Assembly (NCBI RefSeq): GCF_014529535.1 | Contig: NW_023503409.1 | Span: 1,674,390-1,738,389, forward strand | Length of the DNA: 64,000 nucleotides | Reading direction: 5' to 3' | DNA from: Bradysia coprophila | Lineage: Eukaryota; Arthropoda; Insecta; Diptera; Sciaridae | Shown here: in pieces, positions 1-15,200 of the stretch | How positions within the stretch are numbered: the first letter of the stretch is position 1 | How the letters are laid out: the number at the start of each line of letters is the position of its first letter | Program-made: the position numbers and the translations under genes | The notes under the pieces: generated by a model | What the model saw: the letters and a program-made list of their open reading frames with translations, nothing else | Database searches by the model: none | What the model was told of the DNA's origin: nothing

Positions 1-24
1 ATGTGTTTGTGCATACTGTGATTT

Positions 25-285
25 ACAAGGGGAAAACATTGAAATTCGACATGTTTTCTGATTTGGGAGTTGTTGTGGTTTGTAACAGATTCCATAAGAA
101 TTTCGTTGAACAAATAAAAATCTAGATTTTCATTTTCTAAATTTCTGGTAGGCACGCGCTCGCTGCAAGGATGGAATAACAAAATATAAATCTAGATTTT
201 CATTTGTTAAATAAATTTTGTGTAGAGCCATTTACTGACTACAGCATCTCCCAAATCAGAAAACATGTCGAATATCACTTTTCTC
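25..285. repeat. Small inverted-repeat element (MITE-like)
   Basis: A perfect 23-bp inverted repeat lies at 47-69 and 248-270, with weaker complementarity for about 15 bp on each side. Inside, two direct copies of an AAATCTAGATTTTCATTT word lie near 117 and 189. This is the layout of a non-autonomous DNA transposon. No target-site duplication could be fixed, so the outer limits are approximate. Confidence 0.55.
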
Positions 286-1102
286 TCCGTGTAATACCCT
301 TTCATTTTACGACGCATAAACTTAAGATAAGTACATTTATACAGACTAAAAGTAACTGGTCTGATCAGTGATTTGGCTTTCACTATTACTTTTCTGCATT
401 TTATCATGTGTCCTACTTCAATTCAACAAAACAGATAATCCAGTCAACTCTTATCGTTATATTTGATCTTTCTTTTATGACTAATTTATTTTAATTTCGA
501 ACGACAGGCGACTTTCAACCTTATTACCCAATTACTCCTTGCAAATAAGGGCGAATATAAAATTGGAACGACTCAATAGCAATTTCGTACGGTCACACTA
601 AATCAAAAAGTAGCAAGTTCCAAATCACAATTTTACGTTATTTGGATTTAGATTTGGAACGATTAACATTGCTGCTTATGGCGTTCCAAACCAAAATCGT
701 TCCGAATCAAAATAATTTACATCTGCAGACAAACCATTTATTTTGATGTTGTCGGTGTTTCATTTTCTCATTTTTTGACGGGCATTAACGAAAAGCGGGC
801 GAGGCTAAAATAAAGTCTTCATTTCTTCGTCAGTTTGCGCCGGTCATCATTTATAATTGATGCTCGGAGATTACGGATTGATCATCTGTACTTCCGAGTC
901 ATCACTAAAATCTTGACGCCCCCTTCTTCTCCACACAAACCTATCCACTTCACTAGAGCCAACAATCGGGTGATGAATCCAATCCAGGTCTAGAAATATT
1001 CTGTAGCCATATTCATAAAATCTTACGACTGTCCTGGTTTGGGTATCGACTATGGCAAAGCCGAGTGAAGTGTCATCTCATCAGTATTATATCTACTGAA
1101 GG
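286..1102. other. Intergenic stretch without a recognised gene
   Basis: No coding frame with plausible splice sites was seen. The part from 560 to 720 repeats short words around TTCCAAATC and GGAACGA in both orientations, which may be a decayed repeat. Nothing else could be identified. Confidence 0.5.
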
Positions 1103-1295
1103 AAGAAAGTCGCACCAATGAAAGTCTAGAACAGGTATGGTCGATCGGCGAATTCGTCTTAAACGCACTCACATTTTATGTCAAAATAATATGAAAATGA
1201 GTGCGTTTAAGTACGAAAATCAAATTTTTATGTCCTCCGGGCGGACAATAGACCTTACCTGTTTTACAGTTTCATTGAGTCGCACAACTTTCTTT
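1103..1295. repeat. MITE-like element, family A copy 1
   Basis: The ends form an imperfect inverted repeat (about 1103-1140 against 1253-1295) built around AACAGGTATGG and CCTTACCTGTT. The centre is itself a palindrome: CTTAAACGCACTCA near 1149 faces TGAGTGCGTTTAAG near 1197. A second copy sharing the ends and half of the palindrome lies at 21993-22100. Confidence 0.6.
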
Positions 1296-1500
1296 TAAAG
1301 TAAAACCAAATAAATTAAATTCCGGAAATGAATGTATTACAGATTTGATACTGATGGTCACATGATATCGGTATAAAAACTACATTTTTAAGTAACGAAA
1401 GTTTCTGAAATTCAAATGGGTAAATTATGATGTGCGATTTGTCAATTGATTATTTGGCACGACGAAATTTATCGAAAATGGAATTTTGCCATCGTAATAT

Positions 1501-3662
1501 TTAATGCTGCTGTATCACTTGCGGTTGTCCGTGTTGAATTGGCTTTTGTTCAACGGAATTTTGAACCTTTGAATTCGCCTGATTCGAATCGATTTGGTTT
1601 GAATTGGATGACTGTGAAAGTGGTTTCTGTTGTGTCGGCTGTTCTTGAGAAGGCTGGTTTGGTTGTTGTTGTTGCTGGTGATGCTGTTGCTGCTGTTGAT
1701 GCTGCTGTTGCTGTTGCTGCTGCTGTGGAGGCGGCTGTTGGAATTGTTGTTGATTGTTATTTTGCTGTGGTACCTGATTAACTTGCTGCTGTTGGTTTTG
1801 GTACTGTTGTTGTGGAATTTGATTTTGTTGTTGGAATTGTTGGTTCTGAAAGACAAAATTCAATAATGATTTCCACAGGCCTTCCACGCTAAAGCGCGAC
1901 TACTAAATTCAGGAAAAGGAAGGAATTTTCGATACAATTATGAAAGAGAGGAAGTTTAGAAAAAACAGGAAAAATTTTCAGATCAAAAAAGATTAACTTT
2001 TGAAAAACGGCAAGAGAATAAAAAACTACTAAAAACTCAAGGACTAGTCGGAGCCTACGCATAAAATTTTTCGAGGATGTAGGAAAGTATGAGAATTTAC
2101 TGAAAAATTTGTATAAGTAGGAAGAATTAGGTAATAAGGAAGAGTGGGGAGCTTCTATTTACCAAAACTTTAAATTGAGTACCTGATTTTGTTGTTGATT
2201 TTGATACTGTTGTTGTTGGTTCACATGTTGCTGATCGAGATGTTGATTATAGTTTTGCTGATGGTGTGGGTCCTGATGATAATTTGGGTACTTTTCCTAT
2301 TGCAAATGGAAGGTTAGACAATTTAACGCTTGAGACATTCAAAAAACGATCAAAATTTACCGGATGTTCGGCCATCATTCGATTAATTTCTTCCTGTCGT
2401 CTTCGTTCAAACTCAAGATATTCGTCGTGAGTGTAAACCTTTTCCGTATCGACAGTATCCCAGCCGGGGTCACGCTGAAACTCATCCTTTTTCGTTTGAT
2501 CAATAAATTCTTGATAATCGATCACGCCGTCTCTGTTTCTATCTGCTTCAGTGAATACATGTTCGCGCATTCGCTCCATCTCTTCTGCTCGTTCTCTCAT
2601 ATCATCCTCCGGTAGGCCTTGTTGGTAAACTTTGTCCAATTCCTTCACAAACAGTGCCTTCACTTCATTTTGATCCCATACACCGTTGCTGTCAATGTCT
2701 GTAAGCAAATATTGATAAAAACTTTGTCTCGACTGTAATTCACAGACAATCGTACTAACCGTGCATCATGAAAAATGTCTGCGGATCAAAATCCATTCCC
2801 TCCATATGATCTTGTTCTTCCCAAACCTCTTCCAACTGGGCTTTGTTGCCAGGATGATGGACCTTTGGATGTTCATTATGCTTTTGTTCAAGCTTTTTTA
2901 ATTCTGCTTCGTGTTCGGCACGACTGTCGTCTCCATAGCCTCGAAGTTTTTCTTGTTTCTCAAACTCCTTTTCGAGTTCGTATTGCTGAAACAAAAATAG
3001 CGACGTGACACTGCGTTTATTCCTTTAGAATCTAGTCATTCTCACTTTGAATTCCTCCCGCCGTTTTTTGTCAGCTGCATTCAAATCTTCCGACAATTTC
3101 GTTATCAATTTCTGCAAATCCTTTATCTCAAAAGTGTGCATATTTTCATGATCAACATGAGCTAAAGACGACACCTTCAAGTGCTCTTCATCGATTTGGT
3201 TATTCAATTGATACTAAAAAGACAGAAATAAATTCTGGAACTCGTGCGGTTCTCACATCACAGGACTTACTTGTTTGTTAATTAGCTGTCTCAAACGCTC
3301 CATTTCTTCACGTTTTATTTCATCCAATCTGGTTCTTACTTGATGGTTGACATATTCCAGTTCGTGAGCAATATTACCACTTCGAATGTCGTCTTCCGAA
3401 GCATTGTTCAATTTTTGACGAAACTCCGGATCTGACTCTAGAGCTTCCACAATTTCTTTCAAATATCGCTCGTATTCAAGATTATGCTGTGACAAAAAAT
3501 GGTTAGACATAGGTTATCGTTTGCAAGTAAGGTGCGACTTTCAGATGAGTCTTTTACCTCTAAGTCTCCTGTTTCTTCGACAGGCTTCTTTGTAGTCTTT
3601 GTTACAGGTAAACTGAGAATCGGACTTAATGCCACGAAAAATAAAAGAATAATTCGACGCAT
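1501..3662 (-). CDS. NUCB1: Nucleobindin (EF-hand, Golgi/secretory), polyQ tail
   Basis: Seven coding exons join in frame: 3662-3558, 3486-3271, 3213-3046, 2985-2760, 2698-2361, 2296-2183 and 1845-1501, giving about 503 residues. The protein starts with a signal peptide (MRRIILLFFVALSPILSLP). Long acidic/basic helices follow, then two EF-hands with loops at about residues 239-250 (D-I-D-S-N-G..E) and 291-302 (D-R-N-R-D-G..E). The last two exons encode a tail of roughly 150 residues dominated by Gln and Asn. Nucleobindins are Ca2+-binding proteins of the Golgi and secretory pathway with a DNA-binding-like basic region and a leucine zipper; the order of parts here fits. The start is chosen because it begins the signal peptide. 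A TTTCAG just upstream suggests a 5' UTR intron. The tail composition is far more biased than the body and may be poorly conserved. Confidence 0.9.
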
Positions 3663-5488
3663 TTTTATTCCTGAAAGTATAATCAAAATCGTAATATGGA
3701 AATGTACTGTCTTGCCGGTGAGAAAGTATTTATTAACTGTTATACGTCGTAAAGTTCTGATCGAGCACCGAGGTACTGATAACAATTTCTTGAAAACAAT
3801 GATCACGATGTGATGTCTTAAAAAAAACTTTGAAGGGAATTCCCGCCAGCGAATCTATCGATCATGTCATAATTTATTGAAAATTTCCCTACTGTTGTAT
3901 GTGCGATTTGGCTTGATGACAATAACGAGACTGTTTTCTCGGGATTTCCATTTGAATTGCTTATTCCATTCATTATGTCAACAACAACTTTTCTACGTGA
4001 TAAGCTCATCGTGGTATTTTATTTTGAAATTAAATTTTTCGCGAAAAAGCTCTACGTAGCCCTTATTAAGGCTCATATTATGAAATTTTTGTCAAAATAA
4101 AATGACTTTTTGAGAGCTATGTATTCAGATGAAGAAATAATCACTTCAAAGTAATCCTAATAGTTAATTTGTCCCTCGATTCACAGTTTGTTTGAGATCA
4201 TTTCTTCGTCAACACTTAGAACAATATGTTTCCGAAATTATGTAAGCAAATCATAGCAACTCAATCCATCAAAATAGGGCCTTGAACCCTTTTAAGAATA
4301 AAAGCAACATACTGCAGACCGTGCTGTAACCGACAGTAATATATCAAACTTCCTTGGTGTTGCTTATAGCAAAAGTGACGAGTCATAAAACTATAAAGAC
4401 ACTTGTAATTGGAGTTTTTGACGTAGATATTTCGGAAGTTAATGAATATTTATTTCTATTACCGATTCAGTTTTACCTAAATTTATCTATTAAACTGAGT
4501 CATGTGGATGAGCCACGAAAACAGTTTTCAACATTAACATGGAACTCGATTTTTTTTTTTCATCATTAATGCAGGGAAACCTCGAGCGAAACACGCATAT
4601 CTGAACATATAGATGCAACATAGTTTCGTACAAAGCGGCTAAAAATCCGTGCCACTCTTCAAGAAAAACAAGTTTCAAATGCACGCATTTTTAATGATTC
4701 GCACGATATTCTAAAATCTCGCACTGTTGCATTAATAGTGCAAGGCTGATCACTTTCTCTTTTTCGATTCCGTAATTGGTAGGTTAGTTAATAGTCTTTA
4801 CACATCTTACAAAAATATTGCAAGATGGGTATGACGTGGTTCTAACACTAGCGAGTCATAAAAAGGTCTGGTTTGAAGGCTTTTGTTCACTTTTAATGAA
4901 ATGATAACCAACACGTAATCTAAATTTGTTGTTGTTCAACTTACTAATTCTATGTGCACTCGTCAATGGGTTTTCGGTGATTACAAACTAAAATCGTATT
5001 TTTGTGTATCTAATTTTCGCGAAATTTGATTAGCAAACAATATAAACAATCACTGAAAAGCACCACTTGATAACTGGATTTTGACAGTTTGATAGCCAAC
5101 GACAAACTTATCTCTATACTAACACAGATGCATGGATCAGAGATATGGCATCCATTGAATTCTGTTCGAATTACAATTTCATTGAGACGTACGTTACAGG
5201 TTGAGTAGAGGATGGTTTTTGTCTGGCAAAAGTTTTCTGATTTTAAAAATGATACCTAATTTTACTACGGAAGGAACTAACTTATTGTTCTCTCTGATAT
5301 AAAATGGTCTCTGAACTATCATTTCTCTGTACCCATTGATACTACGACAACACATTGTGAATGAACCCATTTGTATGTTGACTTTGTTTAACGTTTGACA
5401 ATCATATCAGCTGTGTATTTACGTTTCTGTGTCTCAACCTCGAACCAAAACGTCCCCAATACAAAGCAAAAATATAAATTTCATTTAA
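3663..5488. other. Divergent intergenic region
   Basis: This lies between the 5' ends of nucleobindin (minus) and the mitochondrial protein gene (plus), so it should hold both promoters and any 5' UTR exon of nucleobindin. No coding exon, tRNA or clear repeat was seen. A T-rich run sits near 4550. Confidence 0.5.
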
Positions 5489-6800
5489 ATGGCATTACTG
5501 CTACGAAATCCTCGAATTTTGTGCAGTACCATACCGAAATCATTCGTAAAAACATTACATAAATCCACCACCGATGGGGTCGCAACAGATACGATCGCCG
5601 AATTCACGGATGACCTGATGCTGAAAAAACAACTGAGATGGGAAATTCTGTTACAAGAGAAAAAGAAGACATCTGGCCGTGGAGACTCGTCCAGTTTGAA
5701 AGAAGTAACAGCCTTCATAAATTTGATTAAGCGGACAACCGAAAGGTCACTTTCGCAAGTGTCATTCGTTAGCGTAGATTTTGAGAAATTGGACGAGAAA
5801 CACATTGATCACCTAGTATTGTCGGCCTGTCTAGATAAAAACACTGAATTCGTTGATAAATTTGTGGATCAGTGTGTAGATGGTAATAAAGTTGTCGGCG
5901 AGAATACAATGTTGACTGTATGTGAATACTTCAGTACGCATAGAAATAATCGAAACTCTTTGATTAAGCTCATTGATCTATGTAAAGTGAACAACCGACT
6001 AGTGTATGATCAAAACTGTGAATTTAAACATTTCAAAGCGAGACATTTTTGGGAGAAAGGCAATTCAGATGAAGCATTGACACTGTTAGGTGAGGCACTC
6101 GAGCAGGTCCGTGGATTCAACACACCCGTGCTAACATCAGTTCTCTCAACATACCGATTCATTGTGAAAGATACTGTAGACAACAAAAGCGAAGCAATTT
6201 TAGTAAGACTTATCAGAGCAGCGACTCTCCTACAAACAAGACTGAATGAATCCTCCATTTTGATATATTTATGGAAAGTGTGCTTTCAAAGTACATGGTT
6301 CAGCAATCAGGTCGTTGCCGACCAGCTATTTAGTGATCACTCAGAAATACGAATTGATGCTGCCCAGAGGTACAACCATGCTTTTGAATTCAAAGCGTAA
6401 AACTAATGTTTCTCATCGCCTCTGTTGCAGACGGGGTTTCATGACGTACAATGCTTTGTGTATAGGTGAAGTCGATATGGTTCATAGATTGATTCACGCT
6501 TTTCTGAAATTTGAGATGAGACAAGAGTGCAAACTGGTTTTAGAGCTGTTGTTTGAGTACCAATGTAAGTTTTACTTTAGGGAGATGAATGTAATGGCTT
6601 CTTACACTCAAAATTATTATGTTTCAGATGCTCATAAAAACCTGCAAGCTTGCTCCGAAATTCTTAAAACTACACTTGAACTAGACATATACCTGGATGA
6701 TACTTACAGTCAGAAGTTAATACATCTACTAACAGGTGGAAAGTTCACCAATACGAAGCCGAAAAAAGATGTGACACCTAAATTTACCTTTAAATTTTAG
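5489..6800 (+). CDS. Predicted mitochondrial helical-repeat (PPR-like) protein
   Basis: Three exons join in frame: 5489-6369, 6431-6564 and 6628-6800, giving 395 residues. The introns are 61 and 63 nt with GT..AG ends. The N-terminus (MALLLRNPRILCSTIPKSFV) is rich in Arg, Ser and hydrophobic residues and lacks acidic residues, as in a mitochondrial presequence. The rest is a series of helices, with helix-pair segments such as the one around ARHFWEKGNSDEALTLLGEAL resembling TPR or PPR units. I do not recognise the orthologue with certainty. Length and layout recall small animal PPR-domain proteins involved in mitochondrial RNA handling, but that is inference. An AATAAA lies at 6832-6837, 31 nt after the stop. 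No signs of decay. Confidence 0.8.
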
Positions 6801-7504
6801 AGTTATAATAGTTTTTAGACCTAGACATGTAAATAAAAGACGATACCAAAAATTATAGGTTTGTGTCTTCACTTTTATATTTCTGTTCGATCATCTATTT
6901 AACACACAAACCAAAACAAAACTATTAAAAGTGGCATAACAGTGTACCGATGGAGGTTTCGTCATTGTTCGGATCAACTGGTACGCCAACTAAAAACGGC
7001 CAACTAAAAATAGTAATAGTTTCACTACTTGGCCGATTACCAAGTACCCACTCTTGTAAAATGTGTACATTGAATTTCATCGTGTTCGTTCAACGGCAGA
7101 GGTATTAGTATATTATGTTACTCCCCTTCGGGTCGGGCTGTAGGCAATGTAAATGAAAATGAAACATGCCGTAACACGTAAAATTAGTTAAGAATTGTAA
7201 ATATGCGGTTGATACCATAACCATACAACCGTAATACAATAATAGATTAAATTTTCTAAGACATAAAATTTCTCAGGCTCGATGTAATGAGGCGAATTAG
7301 CGACATGTGAATAATAGTTTCTGCCTTGGAACTCGTTCACGAACTAAAAATTCGTTACTTAAAGTGAAGATTTTGACATATTTTATATGAAAGAAGTGTC
7401 AAAATTCTCACCAGTGAAACTTAACGAAGAGTTTCTGAACGAGCTCTTGCATTGTAAAAATGTTTTTGTTTTAAATAAGAAAAAGACAAAATAATTGAAC
7501 TTAC

Positions 7505-7825
7505 TCCATCAGGATCTTCGTAATATGAACAATTCCAGTACCAACTACCGTTACCAATTAACTCAGGGTGGAAATGTAGCCGTGGTGGAAATGAAACAAT
7601 CTTCCATTGTTATCTGAGTCATGGGAAGCAATTTCACATACACTCGTTCTCCTCCCATATATCACTGTAAGTGTGACAATATGTGTACCAAGTGCAGAAA
7701 GCGATTCCAAAGGTAGCTCCATGTAAAATCCAATAATATATTCCAGACATAATCAACGCAGTATAGGTTTGACAAGCCTCGATTAGGTGTCTTGCTAGCT
7801 TCGCATGACTTGGTAGAGTCATCAC
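7505..7825 (-). CDS. Possible small membrane-protein exon(s), unresolved
   Basis: On the minus strand a 63-residue frame (7825-7634) carries a hydrophobic stretch, ALIMSGIYYWILHGATFGIA, followed by Cys, Tyr and Trp residues. Just downstream another frame reads HPELIGNGSWYWNCSYYEDP and ends at a clean GTAAGT donor (about 7500-7506). The two frames could not be joined by a convincing intron and no start or upstream exon was found. It may be part of a spliced transmembrane protein, or chance. Treat it as a lead only. Confidence 0.2.
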
Positions 7826-8530
7826 ATGAACAACTAGTCAGTTCTAACGAAATTTATTCATAAGACTGAATTCATTAAATGTCCGACAATTGAACTACAA
7901 CTGAATTATGTTGTATGATATATCAGTTCCAAAATATTGGAAGTTGATTTTCGTGTTGAACTTATCGCTACATAAACATATCTCGATGAAAATAGTAATG
8001 TAAAAGTTCTCACGGAACCATTTATATCTTCTAACAAGTTTCTTTGAGTTTGTGTATTAGTTTTACACAGATGTTGGTGCTCACTAGGTTTTACCAACAA
8101 CTAATACTTGTAGGATAACATAAACTAGTATTTTCTAAGAACAACACAAATGCGCAGAAGACGTCATTTCATCCAAGTATAAGACTTACCACCGCCTTAG
8201 CAGGTATAATGACAGCAAAGCGCAGAAAACTTAAGACGACAGGTGTGTTTGTTTGATCTTTGTTAAGTTTATGTTAGTTTTGAAATTCATAATCAGGTTT
8301 TTAGTGGAAATTGAACAGATTTAATTTGTTTCTCAACTTTATAATAACAAAAATACACAAAGATGGAACTGAGAAAGTTTAAGAAAAAGATCTATGACTA
8401 ACTAAAACGAACTCTTAAATTGGTGTTTGTTTGTGCAGTGTTTGCAATTTAATGGAAATGTGATATGTTTTTGTAAAGTGTATAAAACTCCGATAAATCA
8501 ATTAAAACGGTTTTATAAGAATAAAATGAC

Positions 8531-11901
<3,371 letters not shown>

Positions 11902-12213
11902 AATGAGTAAGGAATTCTTTAGCATAAATTAATTTCCATTTTAAGGCTAAGGCTAAACATTAAGTTTGTTAAGAAATCGCGCGCTTTAAATACTTTCATA
12001 AATTATGAAATGAACTTGTGGAACTACTAGAATAAATTATATAATTTCCTAATCGGTGTGGTGCTTATTTTAGTCATACTCGACGCAATATTGAAACCAG
12101 CAGTCACTTTTTAAGTTTGACTCTTTAATCGAAGAATTTAAAATATTTTTTTTCCCTATGTACAATCTAACAGGTAATTAGTAATCACTAGAAGTGAGAA
12201 ATCGTGAGTGTAT

Positions 12214-15200
12214 TCATACCGAAGATGTTGCATGGCATTCACTGTTTATGGTAAGACTCGAAGCTCGTAAACTCAGTGATGCCAGCGACAAATTGCTTCG
12301 GTAAATTGTTCGTGGTGCAGATATTTTAAGAATATTGTTATTTTCAGCGATGTCTATCACTTCATCAGGTTCGTCACCGCATAAATGCAGTCGCGAATTA
12401 ATTAATTTTTTGCAAGCCGGACACGATCGTCCCAAAGAGTTCTTGTCTCTTCTGCGATACACTTCGTGTGCACATCTGAAAATAAATGGTTCGCTCAAGA
12501 TTTTCGTTCAGTTTTCAATCTGATTCATTCTGTACCTGGCATGTAGTATGTGTGCACACGGTAAAGCTTCCAGGGAATCAACCTCTAAACCAAAAGATTC
12601 ATTGCAGACACCGCAATGTAAGCCAAGCGCTGCCTCTGCTTGCGTTGCTAATCGTTCATGCGTTTTAAATTGTTCCTCGTCGCCTAACGATCGGTAGATC
12701 AATGCTAGTCGAGCTCGAATCTTTCGTACAAGTAACTTTGCCCCCACTGAACTCGCCACTTCCAATAGCCTCGTATTAAATTCAAGTGGTCGACAATTAC
12801 AGATCTTTTGTTGGGTTCGTAAAGCTTCTAGGCATCTTGCCGCACCATCCATTGCTTCCATTTGAGCCATACGATCGCCTAAAGCAGCAGCTGTTCCCAT
12901 GGCTTGTTCGTAGTGACGAAATGCTCTCTAAAATTGGATTTAATATTACGTTGGTTTAAAATAAAACGAACCAAAACTCTCACATCGATGTCCATTTTTT
13001 TCCGATAAATATCTCCCATGATTCGAATGCTTCGGGTGAATGTAGCTTGATCTCCAGATATTAGAGCAAGTCTTGTAGCTTCCTACCCGGGTAAAAATTT
13101 CAGTCTCAGTGAGACCTAAAAATACGTAGTCTCAAGGGTCTCATTTCGGTCTCATTGACTTTTTCAGTTTACGAGAAGTCTCAATTTTAATTTATTTTAT
13201 GTAAATGAACAAGAATGAACGAGAGAAGCTGAGTGGTCTCGTTTCGACTACTTTTCGAGAATGTTTGAGGATGAATGAGTAGTCTTTTTTGACTTTTATT
13301 TGTTAGGCGTGATGAGACTGTCCGAGTGGTCTCGGATTTAATACTTTCCGAGACTGGACAAGTGGTCTCTTTTCGAATAATTTTTCCTTACACTTTCCGA
13401 GACTGACCGAGTGGTCTCTTTTCGACTACTTCTCGAGAATGTTTGAGGATGAATGAGTAGTCTTTTTAGACTTTCATTTGTTAGACGCGATGAGACTGTC
13501 CGAGTGGTCTCGGATTTAATACTTTCCGAGACTGAACGAGTAGTCTCATTTAAAAAAAAAATTATTCAAATTTTGAGAACGGAAAAGTGGTCTCATTTCG
13601 AGAAAATATTTTATTCGAATTTTGAGAACGGAAAAGTGGTCTCATTTCGAGAAAATATTTTCTTCCAACTTTGAGAACGGAAAAGTGGTCTCATTTCGAG
13701 AAAATATTTTATTCGAATTTTGAGAACGGAAAAGTGGTCTCATTTCGAGAAAATATTTTATTCGAATTTTGAGAACAGAAAAGTGTTCTCATTTTGAGAA
13801 AATATTTTATTTGAATTTTGAGAACGGAAAAGTGGTCTCATTTCGAGAAAATATTTTATTCGAATTTTGAGAACGGAAAAGTGGTCTCATTTCGAGAAAA
13901 TATTTTATTCGAATTTTGAGAACGGAAAAGTGGTCTCATTTCGAGAAAATATTTTATTCGAATTTTGAGAACAGAAAAGTGTTCTCATTTCGAGAAAATA
14001 TTTTATTCGAATTTTGAGAACAGAAAAGTGTTCTCATTTTGAGAAAATATTTTATTCGAATTTTGAGAACGGAAAAGTGGTCTCATTTCGAGAAAATATT
14101 TTATTCGAATTTTGAGAACGGAAAAGTGGTCTCATTTCGAGAAAATATTTTATTCGAATTTTGAGAACAGAAAAGTGGTCTCATTTCGAGAAAATATTTT
14201 ATTCGAATTTTGAGAACGGAAAATTGGTCTCATTTCGAGAAAATATTTTCTTCCAATTTTGAGAACGGAAAAGTGGTCTCATTTCGAGAAAATATTTTAT
14301 TCGTATTTTGAGAACAGAAAAGTGTTCTTATTTTGAGAAAATATTTTATTCGAATTTTGAGAACGGAAAAGTGGTCTCATTTCGAGAAAATATTTTATTC
14401 GAATTTTGAGAACGGAAAAGTGGTCTCATTTCGAGAAAATATTTTATTCGAATTTTGAGAACAGAAAAGTGGTCTCATTTCGAGAAAATATTTTATTCTC
14501 GAAATGAGACCACTTTTCCGTTCTCAAAATTGGAAGAAAATATTTTCTCGAAATGAGACCACTTTTCCGTTCTCAAAATTTGAAGAAAATATTTTCTCGA
14601 AATGAGACCACTTTTCCGTTCTCAAAATTGGAAGAAAATATTTTCTCGAAATGAGACCACTTTTCCGTTCTCAAAATTGGAAGAAAATATTTTCTCGAAA
14701 TGAGACCACTTTTCCGTTCTCAAAAATGGAATAAAATATTTTCTCGAAATGAGACCACTTTTCCGTTCTCAAAAATGGAATAAAATATTTTCTCGAAATG
14801 AGACCACTTTTCCGTTCTCAAAATTGGAAGAAAATATTTTCTCGAAATGAGACCACTTTTCTGTTCTCAAAATTCGAATAAAATATTTTCTCGAAATGAG
14901 ACCACTTTTCCGTTCTCAAAATTGGAAGAAAATATTTTCTCGAAATGAGACCACTTTTCCGTTCTCAAAAATGGAATAAAATATTTTCTCGAAATGAGAA
15001 CACTTTTCCGTTCTCAAAATTGAAAGAAATTTTTTTTTTTCGAAATGAGACCACTTTTCCGTTCTCAAAAATGGAATAAAATATTTTCTTCAAATGAGAC
15101 CACTCAACGGGTCTCACAAAGCGAAGAAAATATTTTCTTCAAATGAGACCACTCAACGGGTCTCACAAATCAAAGGAAATATTTTCTTCAAATGAGACCA

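Noticed and set aside
1446-1866. Plus-strand and alternative-frame open frames over the nucleobindin tail
   Set aside because: They are shadows of the CAA/CAG-rich minus-strand exon; the repeats keep other frames open.
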